The notes: generated by a model not told the origin, from the letters alone. A stretch of DNA of 64,000 nucleotides from CALFXN01 sp937957815 (GCA_036788195.1 DAIQNX010000006.1:45125-109124); one strand, 5' to 3'. Positions 54,496 through 63,419 are shown, counted from the stretch's first letter. Numbers and translations: made by a program.

Positions 54496-55119
54496 TCAGC
54501 GGAGACTTCCACCGGAAAGGGCGCGAAGCGCCGAGAGACTCGCGGCGAGGAGCGCAAGGATGATCCCGAAGCATACGAGATATCCCGTCGCGTCGTGCGT
54601 CCCCGGAATCGCCCTCGGGAAACGGTTGATGATCCATCCCGTCCCGAACTGGAAGGTCGCGGCCGTTCCGAATACGAGCATGTTCATGACGCCGAAGGTC
54701 GCGCCTTTTTCGTTCGGAGCGGAGAGGGCGTTGACGCCTCCCATCGTGAAGACGTCGCGGATCGCACAGGAGATTCCGAGCAGAAGGCTCGCGATTCCGG
54801 CGACCCGGATCGGAAAACGGAGCGCGATCACGGTGACGAGAAACGCCCAAAAGAGCGTATTGCCCAGGCAGGAGACGCGAATGAGCTTCGGAAGGTCTTC
54901 GGATGTAGCGCGTACCTTCGCGGTCAGCGGGGAACCGGCCATCATTCCGAGGCGGACGGCCTCCATCGGGAGAACGAGCGAGGCGGAGATCCTGAAGAGC
55001 GGACTCATGAAAGAGGCGCTCACGAGGACAGCATACAAAGTGTGAGCCTGTTTCATCGGAAGGGGAGAGAAAGAGCCCGTTTCGTGGGGATCGCATTGTT
55101 TTGCCTGACGAAATATCAT
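54496..55119 (-). pseudogene. MFS transporter paralogue with large in-frame deletion
   Basis: A 207-residue frame, open throughout. The start (PLFRISASLVLPMEAVRLGMMAG) matches residues 32-51 of the adjacent intact transporter; the next residues (SPLTAKVRATSEDLPKLIRV) jump to its residue 281 or so, and the rest (NTLFWAFLVTVIALRFPIRVAG and beyond) runs parallel to the end. About 225-230 residues, including most of the first ten helices, are missing without a frame break. The remnant would have about five membrane segments and should not transport by itself. ATG 55119 has AAAGGAAAG upstream. Confidence 0.75.
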
Positions 55120-55299
55120 CGAATTCTTTCCTTTCGTACGTCTGACGGCGATACGATGCGTTTTTCCTGAGCGCAAAGCATAACACAAATCTGCATTTCG
55201 GGGCGGCGGATCGCCGTCGGAATGAATGGAGTGGTACACTGAAAAAAACGGACGCCCTCCCGGATCGGGGGCGTCGCATTCTGAAGGGACGTGACGGGA

Positions 55300-56088
55300 A
55301 TGGACGAACACGACGCTCAGGGACGGAGACGCCATGCAGGAGACGAATTCATCCGGGCGACCCTGTATCGGAACATGCCGCAGCAATCGGACCAGGAGCT
55401 GACGCTGCCCCAGCCGCCCTACGAACTTCCGGTCGCCTCCGGCGCGGCGCTTGTGCGCTTGCCGTCGCCCGAGAGCTGTGTCGTTTCCCCGGTGGACCTC
55501 AGGGCGGCGATCGAAGGGAGGAGAAGCGTCCGGGAATATTCCGACAAGCCGCTCTCTTCCGACGAGCTTTCGTGGCTCCTGTGGGCGACGCAGGGGGTTC
55601 AGAGCATCTGGACGGAGCGGAAGGTGACGCTCCGCACGGTTCCTTCTGCCGGATGCCGGCACCCCTTCGAGACGTACCTCGCGCTGTCGCGCGTCGACGG
55701 CGTCGTTCCGGGGATGTATCGCTACGTCGCGTCGTCGCACGCGCTCGAACCTCTTTCGGCAGGCGTCGGATCCATCGAACGCCTCGTCGCGGCGTGTCAC
55801 CGGCAGAAGTTCATGCTCTCGGCGGCCGCGATCTTCTTCTGGACGGCCGTGGCCTACCGTTCGGAATGGAGGTACAAGGAACGGGCGTGGCGATATTTCT
55901 TCCTCGACGCGGGGCACGTATGCCAGAACCTCTACCTCGCGGCCGCGCCGATCGGGTGCGGCGTCTGCGGCATCGGGGCCTTCGACGACGAGGAAGTCTC
56001 CAGGATCCTCGGTCTCGAGGATCCCGCCGCGACGCGGTCCGGGAGCATCCCCGTGTACGGGGCCGTCGTCGGAAAGCAGTCGTTATAG
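55300..56088 (+). CDS. SagB/ThcOx-type nitroreductase-family oxidoreductase
   Basis: A 262-residue flavoprotein: the N-terminal leader is followed by DLRAAIEGRRSVREYSDKPLS and ELSWLLWATQGVQSI (FMN phosphate region), the RTVPSAGCRHPFETY motif of SagB-like oxidoreductases and the late CQNLYLAAAPIGCGVCGIGAFDD. SagB homologues oxidise azolines in peptide natural products, but stand-alone copies of unknown function are common; no precursor peptide or cyclodehydratase is seen here. ATG 55300 with AAGGGA upstream; a hairpin near 55250-55275 lies in the leader. The 3' end overlaps the convergent Fe-S gene by six bases. Confidence 0.85.
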   Translation: MDEHDAQGRRRHAGDEFIRATLYRNMPQQSDQELTLPQPPYELPVASGAALVRLPSPESCVVSPVDLRAAIEGRRSVREYSDKPLSSDELSWLLWATQGVQSIWTERKVTLRTVPSAGCRHPFETYLALSRVDGVVPGMYRYVASSHALEPLSAGVGSIERLVAACHRQKFMLSAAAIFFWTAVAYRSEWRYKERAWRYFFLDAGHVCQNLYLAAAPIGCGVCGIGAFDDEEVSRILGLEDPAATRSGSIPVYGAVVGKQSL

Positions 56089-56796
56089 AGCGGCGTCGGG
56101 CGTTTTCGCGGACGCCAGATATCGCTTCGTCCACGGGCATGCGGCGATGCAGCGTCCGCAGATCATGTGCGACAGTGCGCGTTCGTCCCTGACGCGCAGG
56201 AGTTCCGCGGCGCAGGCCCGGATGTCGAGGAACTCGTCCCTGTGGAGCCCGGCGCGCCACGATTTTCCCGACGGAGCGTGCGCCGGGCAGAGACGAACGC
56301 ATTCGGAACACGCTCCGCAGGAGGCGACCTCGACGGGATCGCCGGGATCGAGCGGGGCGTTCGTGAGAATCGTCGAGAGCCTGACGGCCGATCCGAATTC
56401 GCGCGTGACGAGGATGTCCGATTTCCCGATCCATCCGATTCCCGATCGCGTGGCCGCGATCTTGTGCGGCAGCGGTGATGTCCATGTGATCCGATCGTAG
56501 TTCCCTGCGGACGCCGCGTAGGCCTTCGCGTCGTATCCGGCCGCCCGGAGGAACGCCGCCCCTTTCTCGGCGAGGTCCGTCAGAAGCGCGTTGGAACGTG
56601 TGTATTCCCCTTCGTATTCGCGCGTCGGGCCGTCGGAGACCCCGGCGATGATATCCGGGTCCAGTGCGACGACGATCGAGACTCCTGTCGGGAGGTCGGG
56701 CCGGTCGCGGTCGCCGATGGAGCTGAGATCGGCGATCCCGACGCGGTCGGCCCCGGCGGACAGAAGCAGGTCGCGCAGCGATTGCGTGAGTGTCAT
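56083..56796 (-). CDS. QueG-like 4Fe-4S protein, short form
   Basis: A 237-residue protein with similarity to epoxyqueuosine reductase: an N-terminal corrinoid/substrate-type region and two four-cysteine clusters, CGACSECVRLCP and CGRCIAACPW. QueG proper has about 310-380 residues and a C-terminal HEAT-like part, which is absent here, so the function may differ. Short QueG-like proteins with unknown roles are frequent in anaerobes. ATG 56796 has AAAGGGGGG upstream. Confidence 0.78.
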   Translation of the reverse strand: MTLTQSLRDLLLSAGADRVGIADLSSIGDRDRPDLPTGVSIVVALDPDIIAGVSDGPTREYEGEYTRSNALLTDLAEKGAAFLRAAGYDAKAYAASAGNYDRITWTSPLPHKIAATRSGIGWIGKSDILVTREFGSAVRLSTILTNAPLDPGDPVEVASCGACSECVRLCPAHAPSGKSWRAGLHRDEFLDIRACAAELLRVRDERALSHMICGRCIAACPWTKRYLASAKTPDAAL

Positions 56797-56905
56797 GAAT
56801 GGCCCCCCTTTGCGGAGCTATGTGCGCCGCGTCTGTCTGCAAGAATACCACGAATTGCCGTTACCCGTCCTCTCCGCGATAGCGGAGAGGATCGTAGCGG
56901 AGCGC

Positions 56906-56933
56906 TTGACTTCCCTGTTTCATATCGTATACT
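56906..56933 (+). promoter_or_regulatory. Promoter of the DUF554 gene
   Basis: TTGACT (56906-56911) and TATACT (56928-56933), spacing 16. A CCTCTCCGC/GCGGAGAGG hairpin (about 56869-56890) just upstream could be an operator or the end of the minus-strand leader. Confidence 0.65.
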
Positions 56934-56983
56934 TCCTTTTCACGTGATTCGGCTGGATATTCCTACGCTGCGAGGTGTTTCCC

Positions 56984-57688
56984 ATGATGGAATTCTTCAC
57001 GCACATCCCCCTTCTCGGCACGGCGCTCAACAGCGGCGCGATTCTCGTCGGAGGCGCGGCCGGCGTTCTGCTGACCTCGCGCTTCCCGAAACGCATCATG
57101 GAGACGACCCTGCTCGGGATGGGGCTCGTGACGCTCTTTCTCGGACTGAGCATGGCGCAGAAGACGGCGAATATTTTGATTCTCGTGTGCAGCATCGTTC
57201 TCGGGACGATCCTCGGGGAGGTTCTCCGGCTCGAGGGTCGTACGGACGGCCTCGTCGATCGGCTTCGCGCGCGGCTCAAGATCGGCGGCAAGGAGTTCTC
57301 CGAGGGGATGGTGACGTCGTCGCTGCTGTTCTGCGTCGGATCGGTCGCGATTCTCGGGGTGTTCGAAGAGGGACTTCGCGGGACGCACACGCTTCTCGCG
57401 ACGAAGGCCGTCATGGACGGCGTGGCGTCGGTCGCGCTCGCCTCTTCGATGGGCATCGGCGTGCTTTCGTCGTCGATCCCCGTGTTTCTGTATCAGGGGA
57501 CTCTGGCGATTCTCGCCCGCTCGTTGCAGTCGGTGCTCGTTCCTGCGGTCGTGGCGGAAATTACGGCAACGGGAGGCGTCCTCCTGATCGGGATGGGAAT
57601 CTCGATCCTCGGAATCAGGAAGATCCCGGTGCTGAACATGCTTCCGTCGCTGTTCTTCGCGGGATTGCTCGCCTTCTGGCTCGCCTGA
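56984..57688 (+). CDS. DUF554 family membrane protein
   Basis: A 234-residue inner-membrane protein with about seven hydrophobic segments. Signatures are LGTALNSGAILVGGAAGVLL, GLSMAQKTANILILVCSIVLG and KAVMDGVASVALASSMGIG with the TATGGVLLIGMGI end, all of DUF554 (YdfK-like) proteins of unknown role. ATG 56984 is selected over GTG 56975 because GAGGTG is better placed. It stands alone, opposite the leu operon. Confidence 0.88.
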   Translation: MMEFFTHIPLLGTALNSGAILVGGAAGVLLTSRFPKRIMETTLLGMGLVTLFLGLSMAQKTANILILVCSIVLGTILGEVLRLEGRTDGLVDRLRARLKIGGKEFSEGMVTSSLLFCVGSVAILGVFEEGLRGTHTLLATKAVMDGVASVALASSMGIGVLSSSIPVFLYQGTLAILARSLQSVLVPAVVAEITATGGVLLIGMGISILGIRKIPVLNMLPSLFFAGLLAFWLA

Positions 57689-57716
57689 CGCCGTTTCCGG
57701 ATCGCCGAAAAGCGAT

Positions 57717-57766
57717 GAAGCGAAGGACGTGCCCCCTGTCGGTTGTCCGAGGGCGCCCTTCGCTTC
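57717..57766. terminator. Hairpin between DUF554 and leuB
   Basis: GAAGCGAAGG (57717-57726) pairs with CCTTCGCTTC (57757-57766) with inner GTGCCC/GGGCGC. It is probably a terminator shared by the converging transcripts, though without a U tract. Confidence 0.55.
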
Positions 57767-57797
57767 GCCTATCTGATCCAACGGCCGACGTCTCGGT

Positions 57798-58928
57798 TCA
57801 TATCATCGACGCGATACCGTCTCCCGTCGCGCTCGTCGTCCCCTCGCCTCCGAATTCGAACGGAAGGTCGCGTTCGGGAACCGAGGCGAGGTGTTTCGCG
57901 ACGGCATCCTCGACGGCCCGTGCGGCGTCCCTGTGTCCGATGTGTTCGAGGAGCAGCGCGCCCGTCAGAATCGCCGCGATCGGATTCGCCTTCCCGATTC
58001 CCGCGATGTCCGGCGCGGAGCCGTGGATCGGCTCGAACATCGAGAGCGAGTCGCCGATGTCCGCCCCCGCCGCGACGCCGAGTCCGCCCGCGAGACCCGC
58101 GAGGAGGTCGCTCACGATGTCGCCGAACATGTTCGGCGCGACGATGACGCCGTAGAGATCTGGGGTCCGCACGAGGTGGTAGCACATCGCGTCGACGTTC
58201 ACGGGACGGATGGACACGCCGTGTTTCGCCCCCTCGTCGGCTGCGACTTCCTCCCAGTATCCGTAGATCTGGGGAAGCGCGTTCGACTTCGACGCGAGCG
58301 TGACGACGGATTCGCCGCGTTCGAGCGCCGCGCGGCACGCGTAGGCGACGATCCGGCGGATTCCTGGTTCGGACGCGAGCCCGATCTGGAACGCCCCGCC
58401 GGTTCCGGACGAGAGCGTTCCCTGCAGGGTTCCCCGCAGCGAGTAGAGTCCGCGTTCCATGTTCATGTCGATGTTCGCCGCGCCGCCGACGGTTCGTCCT
58501 CCGATGCCGACGTAGAAGTCCTCGGTGTTCTCGCGGACCACGAGCGTGTTCAGCCCCTTTCCGCCCTTCGGCGAGACCGGGAGCGGAACGCGCGGATAGC
58601 TTCTCGCGGGACGCAGGTTGGCGTACTGGTCGAAGTGGAACCTCAGGTGGAGAAGGATGCCCCGTTCGAGGATTCCGGGACGCACGCGAGGATCCCCGAC
58701 CGCGCCGAGAAGGAGCGCGTCGCATTTCGCCATCTCCTCGACGGCCGAGTCGGGCAGGATCTCGCCGGTCTTCAGGTAGTGTCCCGCACCGAACGGATAG
58801 TCCGTCCATTCGATGTCGAACCCTTCGCGCGCCGCGGCTGCCTCCATGACCTTATGGGCCTCGCGGATGACCTCCGGTCCGATTCCGTCGCCCGGAAGGC
58901 AGGCGACGGTGTGACGGAGGCGGCTCAT
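57798..58928 (-). CDS. leuB: 3-Isopropylmalate dehydrogenase
   Basis: NAD-dependent oxidative decarboxylation in leucine synthesis. The 376 residues include ACLPGDGIGPEVI, the VRENTEDFYVGIGGRT segment (VRENTEDFY recalls isocitrate/tartrate dehydrogenase relatives) and the C-terminal GDIVSDLLAGLAGGLGVAAGADIGD and EPIHGSAPDIAGIGKANP (split). In the phosphoryl-site area the sequence fits an isopropylmalate dehydrogenase, supported by the operon. ATG 58928 follows GGAGGAAGG; it overlaps leuD by four bases and is the last gene. Confidence 0.93.
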   Translation of the reverse strand: MSRLRHTVACLPGDGIGPEVIREAHKVMEAAAAREGFDIEWTDYPFGAGHYLKTGEILPDSAVEEMAKCDALLLGAVGDPRVRPGILERGILLHLRFHFDQYANLRPARSYPRVPLPVSPKGGKGLNTLVVRENTEDFYVGIGGRTVGGAANIDMNMERGLYSLRGTLQGTLSSGTGGAFQIGLASEPGIRRIVAYACRAALERGESVVTLASKSNALPQIYGYWEEVAADEGAKHGVSIRPVNVDAMCYHLVRTPDLYGVIVAPNMFGDIVSDLLAGLAGGLGVAAGADIGDSLSMFEPIHGSAPDIAGIGKANPIAAILTGALLLEHIGHRDAARAVEDAVAKHLASVPERDLPFEFGGEGTTSATGDGIASMI

Positions 58929-59440
58929 ACCGCCTTCCTCCGTTTCGCCAGTTCGGCCCTGACATAGGGGACGAGTCCGCCCCTGTCGATGAGTTCGCGG
59001 AGGAAGGGAGAAAACGGGACCACGGAGAAGGTTCGGTTCGTGGTCCGATCGACGATGATTCCCTCCGACGCGTTTACCTCGACCTCGTCGCCCGCCGCGA
59101 TAGCCGTGGCTGCCTCGGGGCACTCGAAGATCGGAAGTCCCACGTTGATTGCGTTGCGGAAGAAGATCCTCGCGAACGACGCCGCGACGACGCACGAGAT
59201 TCCCGACCCGAGGATCGCGAGCGGCGCGTGCTCGCGCGACGATCCGCAGCCGAAGTTCTCGCCGCCGACGATGACGTCGCCCTTCGAGATCTTCGACGCG
59301 AACGCGGGGTCCGCGTCTTCCATACAGTGCGCGCCGAGCTGTGCGGCGTCACCGGATACGAGATACCGAGCCGGAATGATGACGTCCGTGTCGACATTCT
59401 CTCCGAACTTCCACGCGTATCCTTTCATGATCGCGTCCAT
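58925..59440 (-). CDS. leuD: 3-Isopropylmalate dehydratase small subunit
   Basis: The 171-residue swivel-domain subunit of isopropylmalate isomerase. Signatures are FGENVDTDVIIPARYL near the start and GGENFGCGSSREHAPLA, the substrate-recognition loop. ATG 59440 follows GGAGGGG; ATG 59428 is an alternative. It overlaps leuC by 16 bases and leuB by four bases. Confidence 0.95.
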   Translation of the reverse strand: MDAIMKGYAWKFGENVDTDVIIPARYLVSGDAAQLGAHCMEDADPAFASKISKGDVIVGGENFGCGSSREHAPLAILGSGISCVVAASFARIFFRNAINVGLPIFECPEAATAIAAGDEVEVNASEGIIVDRTTNRTFSVVPFSPFLRELIDRGGLVPYVRAELAKRRKAV

Positions 59441-60735
59441 TTTCCGTCCCCTCCGGTGAAAGCGTCGAAAATAGATTCGTCCGCGATGTCGCGCGGATCT
59501 GTGATGTGCCCCGTGATGGCGCTCGCGGCCGCGACGAACGGGCTCGCGAGATAGACTTCGCTCCCCGGGTGTCCCATTCGGCCGACGAAGTTGCGGTTGC
59601 TCGTCGAGACGCATCGTTCTCCCTTTGCGAGGATTCCCATGTGGCCGCCGAGACAGGGGCCGCACGTCGGCGTGCAGACGACCGCGCCTGCCTTTGCGAA
59701 TGTCGCGATATACCCTCGTTCGAGAGCGGCGTTGTAGACCTCGTAGGACGCCGGGATCACGATGCAGCGGACCGACGGAGCGACGCTCCGTCCCTCGAAC
59801 ATCCGGGCCGCGCGCGCGATGTCGGAAAGCCTGCCGTTCGTGCACGAGCCGATGAAGACCTGGTCGACGGAAATCCCGGAACAGTCGCGCGCCCGCTTTA
59901 CGTTGTCCGGAGAGTGGGGAGCGGCGACCATCGGCTCCATCGGGGAGACGTCGATCGCCTCGCGCCGTGCGTAGGTCGCGCCCGCGTCCGGATACGCCGG
60001 ATCGAATGCCCGTTTGGCGCGCTTGCGAGCATAGCGGATTGTCCGTTCGTCCGGTACGAAGAGCCCCGTCTTCGCGCCGCACTCGACCGCCATATTCGCG
60101 ATCGTGAAACGGTCGTCCATCGGAAGATCCGCGACCGTTTCGCCGCCGAATTCGAGTGCGAGGTACCGGGCGCCCTGGACGCCGATCCGTCCGAGAACAG
60201 CGAGAATCATGTCCTTTCCCGTGATCCAAGCCGGACGTTTCCCCGTGAAATCGATGCGGACGGTGGGAGGAACCTTCATCCAGGTCTCGCCGAGCGCCCA
60301 GACCGCTGCGAGGTCGGAACTTCCGACGCCCGTCGCGAGGGCGCCGAGCGCGCCGCCCGTGCAGGTGTGGCTGTCGGCTCCGATGACGATGTCGCCGGGG
60401 AGGATGAGTCCCTGCTCGGGGAGGAATGCGTGTTCGACGCCGACGCGCCCGACCTCCCAGTAGCGGATTCCCTGAGCGAGCGCGAAGACGCGCCCCTTCT
60501 TCGTCTGTTCCGCCGACGCGATGTCCTTGTTCGGCGTGAAGTGGTCGGGGAGGACGGCGCACCGGTCCGGGGCGAAAACGCGTTCCGTCCCAATGTGCCC
60601 GAACGCCTCGACCGCCGGCGCGGCGGTGATGTCGTTCGCGAACGCGAAGTCCACGCGGACGCGGCAGATTCCTCCCTCGCGGACCGGATCGGCCGTGTGG
60701 GACGCGAGGATGGCGCTAACCAACGTGTGCTGCAT
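59425..60735 (-). CDS. leuC: 3-Isopropylmalate dehydratase large subunit
   Basis: The 4Fe-4S subunit of isopropylmalate isomerase, 436 residues. The cluster ligands are the cysteine in FIGSCTNGR and the pair in TCGPCLGGHMG; IGADSHTCTGGALGALATG and SNRNFVGRMGHPGSEVYLASP (split) are further family marks. ATG 60735 follows AAAGGAG inside the end of leuA (20-base overlap). Confidence 0.95.
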   Translation of the reverse strand: MQHTLVSAILASHTADPVREGGICRVRVDFAFANDITAAPAVEAFGHIGTERVFAPDRCAVLPDHFTPNKDIASAEQTKKGRVFALAQGIRYWEVGRVGVEHAFLPEQGLILPGDIVIGADSHTCTGGALGALATGVGSSDLAAVWALGETWMKVPPTVRIDFTGKRPAWITGKDMILAVLGRIGVQGARYLALEFGGETVADLPMDDRFTIANMAVECGAKTGLFVPDERTIRYARKRAKRAFDPAYPDAGATYARREAIDVSPMEPMVAAPHSPDNVKRARDCSGISVDQVFIGSCTNGRLSDIARAARMFEGRSVAPSVRCIVIPASYEVYNAALERGYIATFAKAGAVVCTPTCGPCLGGHMGILAKGERCVSTSNRNFVGRMGHPGSEVYLASPFVAAASAITGHITDPRDIADESIFDAFTGGDGKWTRS

Positions 60736-62287
60736 ACAAAGACGCTCCTTTCGATGCCGCCATTCGGAACAGGCGGTTGATTCCGTCGATGTAGGCCTTG
60801 ATTCCGGCCTCGATGACATCCGTGCTGCTTCCCCTTCCGGTCGACCGGAGCTGCCCGGTCCCGTCCTGGGGATCGACCGACAGAGTGACGGTAGCCTCTC
60901 CGAGCGCGTCGGACGCTTCGCCGACGGCTCTGATGGAGAACTGCTCGAGTTCCGGCTCCATTCCGACGATGCGCCGGATCGCCGAGTACGCGGCGTCGAC
61001 CGGGCCGTTTCCCGTCGCAGCGTCGGTTTTCTCGACGCCGTCCTCCTCGATCGTGACGGTTGCGGTTCCGCGTCCGCCCCCTACCTGGACGAGGTAGCTC
61101 CGGAGAGTGATCCGTCGGCCGTCCGACGCTCCGAGGATGTCGTTCGTCACGAGGCTCTCGATGTCGTCTCCCGTGACGGTTCCCTTGCGGTCGCAGAGAT
61201 CCTTGAAGAGCGAGAAGGCTTCAGAGATCTGATCTTCCGTGAGCGCGAAGCCCGATTCTCCGAGGTGCTTCGCGAAGGCGTGGCGTCCGGAATGTTTCCC
61301 GAGGACGAGACGGCTCCCCATGGCTCCGACGTCCTCGGGGCGCATGATCTCGTAGGTTCTCGCGTTGCAGAGCATTCCGTGCTGGTGGATTCCGGCCTCG
61401 TGGGCGAACGCGTTCGACCCGACGACCGCCTTGTTCGGGGGCACGGGAAAGCCCGTGAGCCTCGACACGAGGGCGCTCGCGGCGCACAGACCCGTCGCGT
61501 AGATTCCCGTATCGGCGCTGAACGAATCGGAGCGCGTCCGGAGAACCATGACGATTTCCTCGAGCGATGCATTCCCGGCCCGTTCGCCGAGACCGTTGAC
61601 CGTGCATTCCACCTGCCGGACGCCGGCTCTCACTGCCGCGATCGAGTTCATGACCGCGAGTCCGAGGTCGTTGTGGCAGTGGACCGACCAGAAGACATCC
61701 GGAACTCCGGTACGGTCGATAATGTCTCGGACGAAGGCGCCGAATTCGTCTGGAATCGCGTATCCGACGGTGTCCGGTATGTTGAGCGTCGTTGCGCCGC
61801 ACTCCGCCGCCGCACGGAAAGCACGTGCGAGAAAATCGGGGTCGGAACGGCTCGCATCCTCGGCCGAGAACTCGACATCCTCTGCGAGCGACCGCGCGTA
61901 TGAGACGCCGCGACGGATCTCTTCGATCACCTGATCCGGCGTCATTCGAAGCTTGTACTCCATGTGGATCGGACTCGTAGCGAGAAACGTGTGGATTCTC
62001 GGGCGTTTCGCGACGCGGACGGCCGCCCACGCCGCGTCCAAATCGGTCGTTCTCGTCCTGGCGAGCGCCGCGATCACGGGACCTGAAACGCGTTCGGCGA
62101 CGGTTCTGACGGCATCGAAATCGCCCTTCGATGCGGCGGGAAATCCCGCCTCGATGATGTCGACGTTCATTCGGGAGAGTTCGAGCGCGATCCGCAGTTT
62201 TTCCTCCGTATTCAAATTGATTCCGGCGGCCTGTTCGCCGTCGCGCAGCGTCGTGTCGAAGATTCGTATGGACGGTGTTCTCGTCAT
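60716..62287 (-). CDS. leuA: 2-Isopropylmalate synthase
   Basis: First enzyme of leucine synthesis; condenses acetyl-CoA with 2-oxoisovalerate. The 523 residues show the barrel start IRIFDTTLRDGEQAAGI, the metal site SVHCHNDLGLAVMN, the NGLGERAGNASLEEIVM block and a C-terminal allosteric domain (about 400-523) that binds leucine in the family. ATG 62287 has AGGAG upstream. It is the first structural gene after the attenuator, 68 bases before its start; feedback inhibition by leucine adds to transcriptional attenuation. Confidence 0.96.
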   Translation of the reverse strand: MTRTPSIRIFDTTLRDGEQAAGINLNTEEKLRIALELSRMNVDIIEAGFPAASKGDFDAVRTVAERVSGPVIAALARTRTTDLDAAWAAVRVAKRPRIHTFLATSPIHMEYKLRMTPDQVIEEIRRGVSYARSLAEDVEFSAEDASRSDPDFLARAFRAAAECGATTLNIPDTVGYAIPDEFGAFVRDIIDRTGVPDVFWSVHCHNDLGLAVMNSIAAVRAGVRQVECTVNGLGERAGNASLEEIVMVLRTRSDSFSADTGIYATGLCAASALVSRLTGFPVPPNKAVVGSNAFAHEAGIHQHGMLCNARTYEIMRPEDVGAMGSRLVLGKHSGRHAFAKHLGESGFALTEDQISEAFSLFKDLCDRKGTVTGDDIESLVTNDILGASDGRRITLRSYLVQVGGGRGTATVTIEEDGVEKTDAATGNGPVDAAYSAIRRIVGMEPELEQFSIRAVGEASDALGEATVTLSVDPQDGTGQLRSTGRGSSTDVIEAGIKAYIDGINRLFRMAASKGASLYAAHVG

Positions 62288-62355
62288 TGCTGTCACACTC
62301 CTGACATCTGGCGTTCGTTCATCTATGCGGTCTCTTCCGGCCGGGAAAAGAGCAT

Positions 62356-62396
62356 AAAAAAAGGGCCGGAACCTCTTGTGCGAGAGGTTCCGGCCC
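62356..62396 (-). terminator. leu operon attenuator terminator
   Basis: On the minus strand GGGCCGGAACCTCT (62396-62383) pairs with AGAGGTTCCGGCCC (62376-62363) around six bases, then seven T. It lies between leader peptide and leuA. Confidence 0.93.
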
Positions 62397-62418
62397 GGGA
62401 AGCCGAGGATGCAGCCTG

Positions 62419-62511
62419 TCAGGCTGCCGGCGTTCCTGGGGGGAACCGGCAACCGAGGAGGAGGCACAGGGAAAGAACATTCCGCGTGGTGCGAGGACGT
62501 GCGATCTTCAT
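62419..62511 (-). CDS. leuL: leu operon leader peptide
   Basis: A 30-codon frame with AGGAGGG ribosome site: MKIARPRTTRNV then LSLCLLL and GCRFPPGTPAA. Five of seven consecutive codons (CTT, CTG, CTC, CTC, CTC) are leucine. With the terminator just downstream, this is a typical ribosome-mediated attenuator: scarce leucyl-tRNA stalls the ribosome and permits read-through into leuACDB. The peptide and its following RNA can form a 13-pair hairpin (GGTTGCCGG-TTCC with its complement); GGTTGCCGG can alternatively pair, with one bulge, with CCGGAACC in the terminator arm. The exact antiterminator is not resolved. Confidence 0.85.
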   Translation of the reverse strand: MKIARPRTTRNVLSLCLLLGCRFPPGTPAA

Positions 62512-62567
62512 CGTGCTGATTCCCTCCTTTGCCATAATATCGTCGGAAAGTCAGTAAATTGACGGGA

Positions 62568-62597
62568 ATTCTACCCTCATATTCCATACCGTGTCAA
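62568..62597 (-). promoter_or_regulatory. leu operon promoter
   Basis: Minus strand TTGACA (62592-62597) and TAGAAT (62568-62573), spacing 18. The start near 62561 leaves a short lead-in before the leader peptide at 62511. Confidence 0.72.
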
Positions 62598-62758
62598 TAT
62601 GCAACTTTTGTACGAAAAAAGTCAACCTTTTGCGTTCACGGGTTTTACCGGGTGGCAGCACTGTTCGGATTCGCTCCCGAAGCTGATTTGTATTTCATGA
62701 TCTGGAGGGCGGACGATGTCGTTTGAGGAGGATGCACGCTTTGTATTCTTAAAACAAA

Positions 62759-62787
62759 TTGTGTCTTGTTTCGAGGCGGGGTATAAT
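62759..62787 (+). promoter_or_regulatory. Promoter of the DUF6305 gene
   Basis: TTGTGT (62759-62764) and TATAAT (62782-62787) with 17-base spacing. The stretch 62600-62755 between this and the leu promoter shows no gene or clear structure. Confidence 0.65.
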
Positions 62788-62837
62788 TTGGATCCATTTC
62801 AGTATTCCACATTACGCTATGAGGAGGGAACAATGCC

Positions 62838-63419
62838 ATGAAAAAGGTGTACGGTCTCATTCTCCTGTTCTTGTGTTTCGGATCCGCCGCGTTTGCGGCC
62901 GTGACCGGAGCGGAAGCGCCCAAAGGGGAGGAGCCCCTGCTGATAACCAACGCGGGGCAGGGACCGGGGGGCAAGATGGGACGGCTCCTCGTAACCCGCG
63001 CGGCCGTCGTGAAGGAGCTGACCTACAACGCCGAACCGAAGCCCGACGATCTCGCAGCGGGCGGGTACAAGACCATGCTCGTCGTCATCGGGTCGTCCGC
63101 CAAGGGGCTCGGCGCCTCTGGAATCACGATCGACCAGGAGGTCGACCGCCTGAACGCCATGATGGCGAAGGCGAAGGAACTGAAGATCCAGGTCATTGCG
63201 GCCCATATCGAGGGCAAGGCCCGACGCGGCAAGCCCGGCAGCGCCGACGAGCGGTCCATCGACGCGATCCTTCCGTTCGCCTCGCACATCGTCGTGAACC
63301 GGGAAGGGGACGCCGACGGGAGGTTCACCGACTTCGGGAAGCAGAACAATATCCCCGTCAGCTATCTCGACAACGCCATGGACCTCAATGAGTTCGCAAA
63401 AAAGATGTACGCGAAATAA
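62838..63419 (+). CDS. Exported DUF6305-like protein
   Basis: A 193-residue secreted protein: signal peptide (1-20, ending SAAFA), then EEPLLITNAGQGPGGKMGRLL and VVIGSSAKGLGASGITIDQE with AHIEGKARRGKPGSADERS. This pattern matches my memory of DUF6305 proteins, small periplasmic proteins often encoded next to transporters; the function is unknown. The GSSAKGLGASG loop resembles a nucleotide- or anion-binding loop. ATG 62838 has GAGGAGGG a little far upstream (14 bases). A permease gene follows after 51 bases, so a binding-protein role for that permease is possible. Confidence 0.7.
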   Translation: MKKVYGLILLFLCFGSAAFAAVTGAEAPKGEEPLLITNAGQGPGGKMGRLLVTRAAVVKELTYNAEPKPDDLAAGGYKTMLVVIGSSAKGLGASGITIDQEVDRLNAMMAKAKELKIQVIAAHIEGKARRGKPGSADERSIDAILPFASHIVVNREGDADGRFTDFGKQNNIPVSYLDNAMDLNEFAKKMYAK

